From the NCBI RefSeq assembly GCF_002217985.1, contig NZ_BCMI01000017.1, forward strand, positions 1 through 64,000: DNA of 64,000 nt. The letters run 5' to 3'. Position numbers and translations under genes: made by a program. Source of the stretch: Secundilactobacillus pentosiphilus (lineage in GTDB: Bacteria; Bacillota; Bacilli; Lactobacillales; Lactobacillaceae). Of this stretch, positions 8,301 through 19,900 are shown piece by piece; position 1 is the stretch's first letter; each line of letters begins with the position of its first letter. The notes below the pieces were generated by a model. The model saw nothing but the letters and a program-made list of their open reading frames with translations, ran no database searches and was not told the origin of the DNA.

Positions 8301-11300
8301 GTAAAGGTTGGTACCGTGGTAGTCGTGAGACCGCTCAAAGTAACCGTTGGCACCGTCGTAAATGTCGCTGTACCATCGTAATTCTTTGAGACATCATCTA
8401 CTTTAGCCGTTAAGGACGCTGGCGTAATCGTAGCTTTACCTGCTGTCACATCAGCGGCTGCTAAAGCCGTATTAGCGTTGGCATCCGTGACTTTCTTGAT
8501 ACCAGCTGCATTCAAGGTTACTGAATAGTTGCCGACTGCTGGCTGGACGTTGGACCAATCAAAGTCAGTGGCCGTAAAGGTTGGAACAACAGCATTCGTG
8601 AGACCATTCAAAGTAACTGTTGGCATCGTCGTAAAGGTCTTCGTGCCATCGTAAGCCTTTGAAATATTTGCAACCTTCGCAGTTAAGGCCACTGGATTAA
8701 TCGTAGCTTTACCTGCTGTCACATCAGCGGCTGCTAAACTCGTATTAGCATTGGCATCCGTGATCTTCTTGATGCCGGCTGCATTCAGTGTTACTGAATA
8801 GTTACCAACTGCTGGTTGGACGTTGGACCAATCGAAATCAGTGGCCGTAAAGGTTGGCTTTGTGGCATTCGTGAGACCACTCAACGTTACTGTTGGCACA
8901 CTAGTAAAGGTCTTTGTGCCGTCGTAAGTCTTTGAGACATCCCCAACCTTAGCTTTCAACGCTGTGATTGTCGGTGAAGCCGGATTAATTGTAGCTTTAC
9001 CTGCTGTCACATCAGTTGCGGCCAAAGAGGTATTGGCATTAGCATCTGTGACTTTCTTGATCCCAGCTGCATTCAAGGTTACTGAATAACTACCTGCCGT
9101 TGGCTGAACGTTCGACCAATCAAAATCACTGGTCGTAAAGGTCGGTACGACTGCATTCGCCAGACCACCTAATGTAACGTTTGGTACGGTAGTAAAGGTT
9201 GCCGTGCCGTCATAATCTTTAGAAACATCACCAACTTTAGCCGTTAAGGCCGTCTTAGTCGTAGTTACTGGATTGATCGTGGCTTTACCTGCCGTTACAT
9301 CTGCTCCAGCTAAAGTGGTATTAGCGTTAGCATCGGTGACCTTCTTGATTCCGGCTGCGTTCAAGGTCACTGAATAAGTACCAGGCGCTGCTTGAACGTT
9401 CGACCAATCAAAGTCACTGGTCGTGAAGGTTGGGACAACAGCATTTGTGAGCCCGCTCAAATTAACTGTTGGCAAAGTGGTAAAGGTTGCATTACCGTCG
9501 TAAATCTTTGAGACGTTGCCAACCGTAGCTTTCAGTGCCGTGATCGTTGGTGCTGCTGGATTGATTGTAGCTTTACCAGCTGTTACATCAGCTGCAGCTA
9601 AAGTCGTATTGGCATTAGCATCCGTGACCTTCTTAATCCCGGCTGCGTTCAAGGTCACTGAATAAGTACCAGGCGCTGCTTGAACGTTCGACCAATCAAA
9701 ATCACTAGCCGTAAAGGTTGGAGTAACTGCATTCGTGAGGCCGCTCAACGATACTGTTGGAACACTAGTAAAGTTCTTTGTGCCATCGTAAGTCTTCGAG
9801 ACATCCCCAACCTTAGCTTTCAATGCTATAGTCGTTGGTGCTGCTGGGTTAATGGTAGCTTTACCTGCCGTTACATCAGTGGCTGCTAAGGTCGTATTAG
9901 CATTAGCATCCGTGACCTTCTTGATCCCGGCTGCATTCAACGTAACCGCATAAGTGCCTGCAGTTGCTTGAACCTGTGACCAATCGAAGTCAGTTGTCAC
10001 AAAGGTCGGCGTCTTAACTCCTGTTAATCCGCTCAACTGAACACTTGGTACAGTAGTAAACGTTGTATTACCATCGTAATTCTTAGAAACATCCCCAACC
10101 TTAGCTTTCAATGCCGTGATCGTTGGTGCTGCTGGGTTAATTGTAGCATTACCAGCTGTTACATCAGCTGCGGTTAAAGTGGTATTGGCGTTAGCATCCG
10201 TGATCTTCTTAATACCGGCTGCGTTCAAAGTAACTGAATAAGTCCCAGCTGCTGGTTGAACATTCGACCAATCAAAATCACTAACTGTAAAGGTTGGAAC
10301 AACAGCATTAGTAAGCCCACTTAACGTCACTTTTGGCAGAGTTGTAAAGGTTGTTGTGCCATCGTAAGTCTTCGAAACGTTCCCGACCGCAGCCTTCAAA
10401 GCCGTTACTTTAGCCGTAATGGTTAACGTACCATTATTGATTTTAATGTCATAATTTGGATTATCAGTTGCCGAAGCGACGACTTTAATTGCATAGGTAC
10501 CTGGTTCTTCACCAGGCTCTCGACTTGCGGTGTAAACTAATTTGTCGCCATTTGATGGTGTGTTAGTAAAGAGAATACTCAGTTCTGGATCTGGATTCCC
10601 TTGCTTTTTAGTCTGACTTGTAACGGTGATTGTAATCGGAGCTTTGTTAATCACCGCTTTGCCAGCAGTAATAGCACTCGTTGCTAAAGATGTATTAGCG
10701 TTAGCATCCGTAATCTTTTTAATCCCGGCTGCATTCAGTGTTACTGAATACGTACCGGCGTTTTTACTTACCTTGCTCCAATCAAAATCAGTCGCTGTCA
10801 ATGTTGGGACAGTTGCGTTATCGCTTAAAGTAACCGATGGTAAATTACTAAATGTTGTTGTACCATCGTAAGTCTTAGTAACCGGTCCAACAGTAGCAGT
10901 CAGTGCTTTAGTCGTAGGAGCTGCCGGTTTAATTGTTGCCTTACCAGCTGTAACATCGGCAGCCGCCAACGTTGTATTTGCATTAGCATCAGTGACTTTC
11001 TTGATACCGGCTGCATTCAATGTAATTGCATAAGTACCTGCGGCCGCCTGAACCTTTGACCAATCAAAATCACTAGCCACAAAGGTTGGTGTCTTAACTC
11101 CTGTTAGTCCACTTAACTGAACAGTTGGTACAGTAGTAAAGGTTGTATTACCATCGTAAGTCTTTGAGACGTCACCGACTATGGCTTTCAAAGCGGTAAT
11201 CTTTGGTGCTGCTGGTTTGATCGTGGCCTTACCTGCTGTAATGTCGGTAGCTGTTAACGTTGTATTAGCATTGGCATCCGTGACTTTCTTGATACCAGTT

Positions 11301-13717
11301 GCATTTAACGTAACTGCATAAGTTCCTGCAGCTGCTTGAACTTTCGACCAATCAAAATCAGTCGTTGCAAACGTTGGCGTCTTGACTCCCGTTAGTCCAC
11401 TCAACTGAACAGTGGGTACAGTAGTAAATGTTGCACTACCATCGTAAGTCTTTGAGACGTCACCGACTATGGCTTTCAAAGCAGTAATCTTCGGTGCTGC
11501 TGATTTGATTGTTGCTTTGCCCGCTGTAATGTCGGCAGCTGTTAACGTTGTATTAGCGTTGGCATCCGTGACTTTCTTAATACCAGCTGCATTCAAGGTA
11601 ACTGCATAAGTACCAGCAGCTGCTTGAACCTTTGACCAATCAAAATCACTCGTTGCAAACGTTGGCGTCTTGACTCCCGTTAGTCCACTTAGTTGAACAG
11701 TTGGTACAGTGGTAAACGTTGTATTACCATCAAATGTCTTTGAGACATCACCTACCGTGGCTTTTAAGGCTGTGGTCGTTGGTGTAGTTGGTTTAGAACC
11801 GCTAGTCCAGTGGTTAATAACTACTTGCATTGTCTTACCACCCGCAATACTTTCCAGTTTAGTAGGTCCCTCCGTACTTACATAGGTAAAGTTGGGAACT
11901 TTTATATCCTTACTTGTATTAGGAATTGTATTTCCAATGGTACCAAGGTAATAAGTACCATCGCCTTTTCCACTAGGATCTCCAACTGGTGACAAAAAGT
12001 CATGAGTAACCTCACCGGTTGTTGGATCTACCACTTTTCCTGCAGCATTAACTACATTGCCTGCTTTAGCAGCAGTAGTTCCATAGTCTGAGACAAGGAT
12101 GGGATTCCCATTTTCATCAACGTTCAAAACAAGGGCGATTGATAGATCCTTAGAATCCTGTTGCTGATCGTCACCCTTCATTATTCCACCGCCATTAAAA
12201 TTCATATAAGCGGAGTACGCTCCTCCAACAAGGACTGCTGCTTGAATAATTTGAGTTGCTGTACTATTGGGATTATTGTATACGTTCTGCAAATTTTTAA
12301 TATAAGGAGCAAATAAATTATAGTTTGTGATGTTGCTTGCATCATAAAGTGGACTTGAAGTTACCGTGGTGGGATCCGTGGTCATATTCAAATCATTGCT
12401 CATATTTGTAAGGACACTCATAGCTGCTGATTTAGCAGTTGATATGATACCCTCTGGTGAATATCCCGCTAATCCATAATTCAAAGTAGTTGGATCAACT
12501 ACATACCGGAAATTACTAATCAAACCACTTTGTTGCAACTGATTGACAACAGACTGGTAATCATTGGCATTCGACGCTGAAACAATTAAATCACCATATG
12601 CATCTAACTCAGCACTCGTACCTAGTGGCAATACTACCTGTTTCAATGCATTTTGAGCCGTTTCAACTAATTCAGAGTCAAAACCTGCTCGGTCAGCAGC
12701 CATCATCTGTTTAGCGACGTCTAATTCCTGACGCATATTCGTCAAAATCTTATTGGCTTGTGTCAGGCCTAATGATTCAGTCGTTATGTCCTTCGGCAGC
12801 GTATCTGATTGTGCTGTTAGTGCAACGTTAATCTGGTTCACTTCTTGTGCCATATGTTCTTGCAGGGCACCATAAGCTGCATCGTTAACATCACGATCTT
12901 GATTATTAGCCGCCGCTTGCTTGTTAGCTTCATCGGCAACTTTTTGCAGATCGTTTAAAACGCTCTGAGCTGACTGTTGAACGCTAGCTTTTTCTGCATC
13001 ATATGGTGCATCGGCAACTTTCTTTGCTTCTTGCGTTGCATTCTGACTAACATTAGCCTTATTCAATTTTTCGTTTTTAGCATCAAGCTTCTGATTTGCT
13101 GCAAATTCTTCAGCATCGGTGACTTGCTTAGCCGACGTTGTGTTCTGACTTCCGTTAGCATCGCTTGCTTGTTGGCTGTCAGTCGAAGCTGCATTTTCAT
13201 TGGCACCTGCTGCTTGGTTATCAGAAGATGCTGCTGCACCATTATTTGCTGGTGTGTTTGCTACTCCAGTAGACTGATCACTCGTTGCAACTGCACCGTC
13301 GTTCGATTTGCTTGCTGCAGGATTAAGGCCCGCTTCAGGCAATGGATTGGCAATTTGTGACACCCCGTTAACGCCTTCATTTTGAACACCCAATAAAGGA
13401 TTAACCGGCGTTGCCACCGTAGTTGCTACTGGTGAATTTGTTGCTTGCGCAGTATTACTATCAGTTGCTGTTGTACCTGCATCTGTTAAAGCATTTAAAT
13501 CACTGGTCGAATTGTCAGCCACCGTGTCAGCGTGCACTGTTGTGGTGAGTGGATTCACAATTTGCGGGACCCCATTGACCCCCATTTCGTGAATGCCAAA
13601 CAGAATCGCAACACTGGAGACTCCCCGAATGACCCACTTTGTTTTTGCTTTGTACAGCTTATACCGGGTCACATTCGGTTCAGCTTTTTCAATTTGATCG
13701 TATCGGTAACGTTTCAT
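5387..13717 (-). CDS. Giant LPQTG-anchored adhesin with MBG/YDG repeats and a MucBP domain
   Basis: A protein of 2,776 residues. The N-terminus is a long signal peptide (MKRYRYDQ, then KLYKAKTKWVIRG, a hydrophobic segment and a likely cut after VHA). The motif is a degenerate KxYKxGKxW, with the Gly and the second Lys replaced. Next come an Ala/Ser/Thr/Asn-rich stretch, a helical region (about 210-400) sharing DAYGDLIVSASN with the neighbouring adhesin, and a globular segment. About 17 repeats of the VSKTYDGTTTF...DFDWSxVQ type (MBG/YDG family) then alternate with MBG_2-like modules. Two MucBP-like modules (about 2,390-2,560) and a low-complexity wall-spanning stretch follow. The C-terminus has LPQTGE, a hydrophobic helix and KKKRHE, for sortase anchoring to peptidoglycan. 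The likely role is adhesion to mucin or other glycans. A terminator upstream suggests it has its own promoter. Confidence 0.9.
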   Translation of the reverse strand: MKRYRYDQIEKAEPNVTRYKLYKAKTKWVIRGVSSVAILFGIHEMGVNGVPQIVNPLTTTVHADTVADNSTSDLNALTDAGTTATDSNTAQATNSPVATTVATPVNPLLGVQNEGVNGVSQIANPLPEAGLNPAASKSNDGAVATSDQSTGVANTPANNGAAASSDNQAAGANENAASTDSQQASDANGSQNTTSAKQVTDAEEFAANQKLDAKNEKLNKANVSQNATQEAKKVADAPYDAEKASVQQSAQSVLNDLQKVADEANKQAAANNQDRDVNDAAYGALQEHMAQEVNQINVALTAQSDTLPKDITTESLGLTQANKILTNMRQELDVAKQMMAADRAGFDSELVETAQNALKQVVLPLGTSAELDAYGDLIVSASNANDYQSVVNQLQQSGLISNFRYVVDPTTLNYGLAGYSPEGIISTAKSAAMSVLTNMSNDLNMTTDPTTVTSSPLYDASNITNYNLFAPYIKNLQNVYNNPNSTATQIIQAAVLVGGAYSAYMNFNGGGIMKGDDQQQDSKDLSIALVLNVDENGNPILVSDYGTTAAKAGNVVNAAGKVVDPTTGEVTHDFLSPVGDPSGKGDGTYYLGTIGNTIPNTSKDIKVPNFTYVSTEGPTKLESIAGGKTMQVVINHWTSGSKPTTPTTTALKATVGDVSKTFDGNTTFTTVPTVQLSGLTGVKTPTFATSDFDWSKVQAAAGTYAVTLNAAGIKKVTDANANTTLTAADITAGKATIKSAAPKITALKAIVGDVSKTYDGSATFTTVPTVQLSGLTGVKTPTFATTDFDWSKVQAAAGTYAVTLNATGIKKVTDANANTTLTATDITAGKATIKPAAPKITALKAIVGDVSKTYDGNTTFTTVPTVQLSGLTGVKTPTFVASDFDWSKVQAAAGTYAITLNAAGIKKVTDANANTTLAAADVTAGKATIKPAAPTTKALTATVGPVTKTYDGTTTFSNLPSVTLSDNATVPTLTATDFDWSKVSKNAGTYSVTLNAAGIKKITDANANTSLATSAITAGKAVINKAPITITVTSQTKKQGNPDPELSILFTNTPSNGDKLVYTASREPGEEPGTYAIKVVASATDNPNYDIKINNGTLTITAKVTALKAAVGNVSKTYDGTTTFTTLPKVTLSGLTNAVVPTFTVSDFDWSNVQPAAGTYSVTLNAAGIKKITDANANTTLTAADVTAGNATINPAAPTITALKAKVGDVSKNYDGNTTFTTVPSVQLSGLTGVKTPTFVTTDFDWSQVQATAGTYAVTLNAAGIKKVTDANANTTLAATDVTAGKATINPAAPTTIALKAKVGDVSKTYDGTKNFTSVPTVSLSGLTNAVTPTFTASDFDWSNVQAAPGTYSVTLNAAGIKKVTDANANTTLAAADVTAGKATINPAAPTITALKATVGNVSKIYDGNATFTTLPTVNLSGLTNAVVPTFTTSDFDWSNVQAAPGTYSVTLNAAGIKKVTDANANTTLAGADVTAGKATINPVTTTKTALTAKVGDVSKDYDGTATFTTVPNVTLGGLANAVVPTFTTSDFDWSNVQPTAGSYSVTLNAAGIKKVTDANANTSLAATDVTAGKATINPASPTITALKAKVGDVSKTYDGTKTFTSVPTVTLSGLTNATKPTFTATDFDWSNVQPAVGNYSVTLNAAGIKKITDANANTSLAAADVTAGKATINPVALTAKVANISKAYDGTKTFTTMPTVTLNGLTNAVVPTFTATDFDWSNVQPAVGNYSVTLNAAGIKKVTDANANTALAAADVTAGKATITPASLTAKVDDVSKNYDGTATFTTVPTVTLSGLTTTTVPTFTATDFDWSNVKPDAGSYSVTLNAAGIKKITDANANTTLAATGVTTGKAVINKVAVTVTANNASKLAGNADPALTATVSGNPANGDQVKYTVSRDAGEAVGTYTIHVTANAADNPNYTITAVTGQFTINKVAAKATVDNVSKTYDGTTTFNKGPVVSLDHGFTASDLTNADFDWSQVQANAGTYSVTLNATGIQKLLSDNPDMTLTAADVTAGQVTIKKATVTVTANDAHKVAGDADPALTATVGSKPAKGADVNYKVSRAAGENVGTYAITVTPTTNLNYNVEVKPGQFTITPQPADVAVGNVTKAYDGTTGFTDVPAITVTGAKEVKLPTLTASDFDWSNVQENVGSYQVSLNDAGKAKLQQLNPNINISKVTAGTATITPAKVTLQAKNATKVFGTNDPAFDATVTGQPAKGVKVAYKITRAAGENVGSYDLTVTPTAESNGNYQVTVTKGGQLTIKPAATTAVISTVHKTYDGTTAKPSEALTVTLANGTVIDNLPTSDFDWSAVGANAGDYAVSLNAQGLQAIEQQQPNYTLTAKDVQAGHVIVDPAPVSITAPTITKDYDKQGYTGDLKATVTGQPADGVDLKYSLTDLSADANIGVYPINVILGTNSNYDVKVTTGKLTVKANNFALTTNYVDAKNNQLAAPTSTKNHNLGDAYKTEAKAITGYYLTAEPANAAGTFAGNTTVNYVYAPVGSAIITMPNGEQTKIAYKVDGTDLTKVSVQTGQVVPYVNGYTAFAVNGGAKTALTPVNVKDVTAGYQLPALPKDPSQDTVITYVAETSTNGGNVTGGTTSGEPTGNGATTNTGTTPTGSSANQNGTLPTVKTDNQSGETETMPNSTNHANSSSSEPGSQSTGTAETMSASQNAGQATNGAAANEAQGTTENANVAANNQQAPSVSGNASANSQQAAPEAVNTTNKGEATQQKQTIAKKTLPQTGETAKPSFASEVGVMLLGLFGLFGTSKKKRHE
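6600..11790 (-). repeat. Tandem MBG/YDG repeat array inside the adhesin
   Basis: Repeats of about 255-300 bases (85-100 residues) follow each other. Each encodes a [KN]xYDG motif, then DFDWS, then GTYSVTLNAAGIKK and TDANANT, then AGKATI. About 17 YDG modules can be counted, some interleaved with shorter modules beginning VTANNASK or VTANDAHK. Adjacent copies are very similar at the DNA level, so copy number may vary between strains. Confidence 0.85.
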
Positions 13718-13858
13718 TTTTTACTTCACCCTCTATTTCCCTAAATTGTCACGCCGCACCGGAGTTTCCGGTTTTCTGACGCCCCTACATGCTGCATGTC
13801 GCTCATATATGTGTGCTTTATTTTTAAAGCGGTGAAACCTATAAATGCTTATGTATGA

Positions 13859-13884
13859 AACAAGCAGACCGAAGTCTGCTTGTT
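13859..13884 (-). terminator. Terminator after the giant adhesin ending at 13,941
   Basis: Eleven-base perfect arms (AACAAGCAGAC / GTCTGCTTGTT) enclose, on the minus strand, a stable C(TTCG)G loop. The stem ends in TT with an AT-rich run after it. It separates the two adhesin transcription units. The remaining gap, 13,718-13,858, holds short palindromes and a CTATAAAT box at 13,839-13,846 but no credible gene. Confidence 0.75.
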
Positions 13885-13940
13885 CCCGAACTCGGTTAAA
13901 TCGGAATTCGATTTGCTCATGTAGCCTTAACTGTGATGCC

Positions 13941-16900
13941 TTAGTCCTTACGTGATGAAGCATCGTTATCACGACGACGTTTCTTAAGCGCTCCGGCTAA
14001 GCCCAAAGTACCAATCATTCCGAGAAGACCCAGAACGCCATCAGCACTTTGATTTTCATTCGTTTGAGGCAGGGTGGTTGCTGACTTATTGCCAGCAGCA
14101 TTGTTTGCTTGAGCATTTGATACACCCTTTGTTACTTCACCTTTGGTGCCAGCAGCATTGGTTCCAGTACCCTTGTTAACAGTTCCAGCAGCTTCACCAT
14201 AACTGGTTGTACTACCATAACCGTTATCACCGTTACCACCATTGTTTCCTGAAGCAGGGCCATTTGGTTCAGTTCCAGGCTTCTTTGGATTTGCAGTGTC
14301 TCCTTGCGGAGTAGAAGGCGTGGTGCCATTTGGCGTTGTTGGCGTCTTCGGTGTGTTGCCACCTGGCGTCGTAGTGTCAGTTTCTGGCGTATTCGGCGTA
14401 GTTGGCGGGTTACCACCTGGCGTATTAGTTGTACCACCGCCTGGTGTCGTACCAGTTGGCGTATTCGGTACGTACTTGATCGGCGTGTTGGTACCTGGAT
14501 CATTTGGTACTTCTGGTGGCAAGTATCCCTTAGTTACATTGTTTGGATCAAACGGCTTCAAAGGATCACCGTTTGGACCAACTGGTGTGTAACCTGGTAC
14601 GTTTGGTACAATGCCCGTCTTTGGCGTGACAACTTTATGCGGATCTTGTGGATCGTTTGGATAGGTAATATCCGTGTTATTGCCACCATCTGGAGGCGTA
14701 ATCTGATATTGACCAATCTTGTTGTAAACGTAGGTAACGGTGATATCATCGTGACCAACTTTACCATTGGCGTTAGCTGGTTCAGCAGTCAGGTAATAGC
14801 CGGTGACAACTTGTGCTTTAGTCGTATAAGCATCCCCGAACTTCAAATCACCAAACGTCTGAGGTTCAGCTACCGCAGTACCATTTTGATCAACGTAGTT
14901 AGCAACTACTTTATGAGCCGTATCATTAATGCTTAATTGTCCAGGAACTACGGTGACTTTGTAGTTTGGATTATCATTAGCTGTCACGGTGATTGGGTAG
15001 TTACCTAACTCAATGTCTTTACTGATGTCCGTCAACGTGTACTTCAAGTCGACACCTAACTTAGGTTGACCTGAAACCTTCGCAACATCGTCAGTACCAG
15101 CATATGGTAAACCATCGTAAGTCTTAGCCAAGGTTGGTGCGGTAATCGTCACTGGTGCTGGGGTGATAACGAACAAGCCGTTTTGAATATCACTCGCATC
15201 AAAGACGTAGTTCTTGTTAGCACTTTGAATCTTGGCAATACCTGCTGCACTCAACGTTACCTTGTAACTGTCAACGTTTTGACTGGTAATACCACTCAAA
15301 TCGTAATCGTCAGCAGTCAACGTTGGGATAACGAAGTCTGGATACTTAGCTGGACCCAAGACCTTGTAGCTGGTTGCTGCAGGATCCGTTGAAACATCAC
15401 CATCGTAAACCTTGGTATTCCCTTGAACCGTGATCGAAGCATCCTGCTTAGGATTATTCTTTGGATCATTCGGGTTAACCGGGTTATTAGGATCGTTAGG
15501 CGGCGTCATAGCCAAGTGAATTGGCGTGATGGTTAACTGACCATCGACCGGTGTAATCTTGTAGTTTCCGTTGGCTGATGCATCTGCAACAACTGGAATG
15601 CCATAAGTGCCGACGTTAACGTCACCGCTAATGTCTCCCAGACTGTAAACTGGAGCGACACCCTTCGTTGGTTGACCAGCAACTTTACCACTCAACTGAC
15701 TTGCTGGATATGGTTGACCATCGTAGTACTTCTCAACCGTTGGTCCAGTAATGGTCAATGGCGCTGGTGTGATGACGAACAAACCGTTTTGAACATCACT
15801 TGCATCAAGCTTGTAATTTGGATTTGCAGCTTGAATCTTAGCTAATCCAGCAGCACTCAACTTAACCACGTAGTTGTCAACGTTTTGACTGGTAATTCCT
15901 GAAGTATCGAAATCATCAGCGGTCAATGTTGGTACTATAAAGTCTGTGTACTGCGTTGGACCAGCGACCTTGAAGGTCGTTGGATCAGTAGTTGCATCAC
16001 CGTCGTAAACCTTAGTTGCACCTTCAACAACCACACTAGTTGCTAATGGTTGATTGTCGTTTGGCGTCTTAGGGTTCGAAGGATTCTTTGGCGTGTTGTC
16101 AGGCGGCGTCGTTAACCCTTGTGGCGTAATGCTCAATTGACCATCAATTGGCGTTACCAGGTAGTTTTCATTAGAAACACCCTCTAAGCTTGGCTTTGTC
16201 AGGTAAGTCCCAACATTCTTGATGTTGTCGATCTTAGCGTCTTTATAGTTAACATCGACACCCAAGGCTGGCTTGCCAATAACTTCACCAGTGCTGGTTA
16301 ACTGACTGTCAGTAAAGGCTGAACCATCATAGACCTTAGTACCACTCTGGCCTTTGACCATAACTGGTGCCTTGTCGATGATATACAAACCGTTTTGAAT
16401 ATCTTCTGGGTTAATCGTGAAGTTCTTGTTAGCCGCAACTAACTTGTCGATCCCGGATTGACTCAAGGTAACTTTGTAAGTACCAGCGTTCTGAGTAATG
16501 TTAGAAGTATCGAAATCACTAGCTTCAAAGGTTGGTACAACGAAGCTTGCGTACTTCTCACCTGTTGGTCCTAAGACCTTGAAGGTTGCTGGAGTAGTGC
16601 TTGGATCGTTGTCGTAAACCTTTCGGCCACCTTGAACAACAACTGATGCTGCTAAGGCTGGGTTCTTTGGCGGATCGTTTGGATTCGTTGGCTTGCCTGG
16701 GTCATTCGGCGGCGTTTGTTCCAGACCTAATGGCGTGATTGTCAACTTGCCAGGAACTGTTGTGATGGTGTAGTTAGTGTTCTTAGTATTGTCAGTGACA
16801 ACATTAATGTCATAAGTGCCAATATTGGTATCACCGCTTACATCCGTCAGCGTGTACTGCAGCTTATCACCCTTTGCAGGTACGCCAGTTTCTTTAGCAG

Positions 16901-19900
16901 TCAAATCACCCGTGTATGGTTGACCATCAAATACTTTGGAACCACTTGGCGCGGTAATGGTTACCGGTGCCTTTGTGATAGTGAACAGGCCGTTTTGAAT
17001 ATCTTCTGGCTTGATCGTAAAGTCCTTGTTAGCGGCAACTAACTTGTCGATCCCGGATTGAGTCAACTCAACCTTGTACTGACCAACGTTTTGGGTCAAA
17101 TCAGTAATGGTAAAGTCACTTGCATCAAAGGCTGGCATTACGAAGGTTGCGTACTTCGCACCAGTTGGCTTCAAAACGTTAAAGGTTGTTGGATCAGTGG
17201 TTGCATCACCGTCATAAACCTTAGTAGCACCTTGAACAACTACTGAAGCTTCTAGAGCTGGGTTCTTTGGCGGATCGTTTGGATTCGTTGGCTGACCTGG
17301 TTCGTTCGGTGGCGTCTGTTCCAGGCCTTGTGGCGTAATGCTCAATTGACCATCAATTGGCGTTACCAGGTAATCTGGGTTAGCACCGTCAGCGACTGTT
17401 GGAATCGTCTTATACGTGCCGACATTCTTCATACCGCTAATGTCAGTCAGCGTAAATTGAACATCTTTACCTAGGGCTGGCTTACCAATGACTTCACCCT
17501 TACCTGCTAATTGGGCATCCGTGAAGGCGGAACCATCGTATACCTTAGAACCGCTTTGACCCTTAACCATTACTGGTGCTGGATCAATTACATACAAGCC
17601 ATTTTGAATATCTTCTGGCTTGATTGTGAAGTTCTTGTTAGCAGCAGTTAATTTATCAATTCCGGCTTGAGTCAACTCAACCTTGTACTGTCCAGCTTCT
17701 TGAGTCAGACTGTCAATCTTAAAGTCACTGGCATCAAACGTTGGCATTACGAAGGTTGCGTACTTATCACCTGTCGGTGCCAATACCATAAAGGTCTTCG
17801 GTGTGTTACTTGGATCGTTATCGTATACCTTACGTGCACCTTGAACGACAACTGAAGCATCTAGTGCTGGGTTGTTATTCGGTTCATTAGGGTTCGTTGG
17901 CTTGCCAGGTTCGTTCGGTGGCGTCTGTTCCAGACCTTGTGGCGTAATGCTCAATTGACCATCAATTGGCGTTACCAGGTAATCTGGGTTAGCACCGTCA
18001 GCTACCGTTGGAATTGTCTTATACGTGCCGACATTCTTCATACCGCTAATGTCAGTCAGCGTAAACTGAACATCTTTACCTAAGGCTGGCTTACCAATAA
18101 CTTCACCTTTACCTGCTAATTGGGCATCCGTAAAGGCTGAACCATCATATACCTTAGAACCGCTTTGACCCTTAACCATCACTGGTGCTGGATCAATCAC
18201 ATACAAACCGTTTTGAATATCTTCTGGCTTGATTGTGAAGTTCTTGTTAGCGGTAACTAATTTATCAATTCCGGCTTGGGTCAACTCAACCTTGTACTGT
18301 CCGGCTTCTTGAGTGAGACTATCAATCTTGAAGTCACTGGCATCAAAGGTTGGCATTACAAACGTTGCGTACTTGTCACCGGTTGGTGCCAATACCGTAA
18401 ACGTCTTCGGTGTGTTGCTTGGATCGTTATCGTAAACCTTGCGTGCACCTTGAACGACAACTGAAGCATCTAGTGCTGGGTTGTTATTCGGTTCATTAGG
18501 GTTAGTTGGCTTGCCTGGTTCGTTCGGTGGCGTCTGTTCCAGACCTAATGGCGTAATGCTCAATTGACCATCAATTGGTGTTACCAGGTAATCTGGGTTA
18601 TCTGTAGCAGCTACCGTTGGAATCGTCTTGTAGGTACCGACATTCTTCATACCACTAATATCAGTTAACGTAAATTGAACATCTTTACCTAAGGCTGGCT
18701 TACCAATAACTTCACCCTTGCCTGCTAATTGGGCATCTGTGAAGGCTGATCCATCATAAATCTTGCTACCGCTTTGACCCTTAACCATGACTGGTGCTGG
18801 ATCAATCACATACAAGCCGTTTTGAATATCTTCTGGTTTGATCGTGAAGTTCTTGTTGGCAGCAACCAACTTGTCGATTCCAGCTTGAGTCAACTCAACT
18901 TTGTACTGATTTACATCTTGGGTGAGATCATCAATCTTAAAGTCACTAGCATCAAAGGTTGGAACCACGAAGCTGGCATACTTAGCACCCGTTGGTTTTA
19001 AGACATTAAACGTCTTTGGTGTATTGCTTGGATCATTATCGTAAACCTTGCGTGCTCCTTGAACGACAACTGAAGCATCTAGTGCTGGGTTGTTATTTGG
19101 TTCATTAGGATTCGTTGGCTTTCCTGGTTCATTCGGTGGCGTCTGTTCCAAACCTAATGGTGTGATTGTCAGCTTTCCTGGAACGGTCGTGATGGTGTAG
19201 TTAGTGTTCTTAGTATTGTCAGTGACAACATTAATGTCATAAGTGCCAATATTGGTATCACCGCTTACATCCGTCAGCGTGTACTGCAACTTATCACCCT
19301 TTGCAGGTACGCCATCTTCTTTAGCAGTCAAATCACCCGTGTATGGTTGACCATCAAATACCTTGGAACCACTTGGCGCGGTAATGGTTACTGGTGCCTT
19401 CGTGATAGTGAACAAACCATTTTGAATGTCTTCTGGGTTGATCGTAAAGTTCTTGTTGGCAGCAACTAACTTGTCGATCCCAGCTTGAGTCAACTCAACC
19501 TTGTATTGATTTACATTTTGAGTGAGATCATCAATCTTAAAGTCATCGGCATCGAAAGTAGGCATTACGAAGGTTGCATACTTCGCACCAGTTGGCTTCA
19601 AAACATTAAAGGTTGTTGGATCAGTGGTTGCATCACCGTCATAAACCTTAGTAGCTCCTTGAACAACAACTGAAGCATCCATGGCTGGGTTCTTTGGCGG
19701 ATCGTTCGGATTAATCGGCTTACCTGGGTCATTCGGCGGCGTCTGTTCCAGACCTAATGGCGTAATGGTTAACTGACCATTGTTAAGCGTAAAGCTGTAG
19801 TTCTTATTAGCTGGATTAGTCTCATCAGCTGTTACCGGTACAACATATGGTGTAGTTGAGACGTTAACATCTGCACTAATATCACCTAAACTAACAACCG

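Noticed and set aside
7421-11992. Several plus-strand frames across the adhesin repeats
   Set aside because: They recur with the repeat period because the repeats keep the antisense frame open. They have no ribosome sites.
13733-13972. 79-aa minus-strand frame between two adhesins
   Set aside because: It runs through a terminator hairpin and into the end of the adhesin gene in another frame, and has no protein-like pattern.
17058-19673. Repeated 62-75-aa plus-strand frames in the second adhesin
   Set aside because: Spaced 600-609 bases apart, a by-product of the tandem repeats on the other strand.
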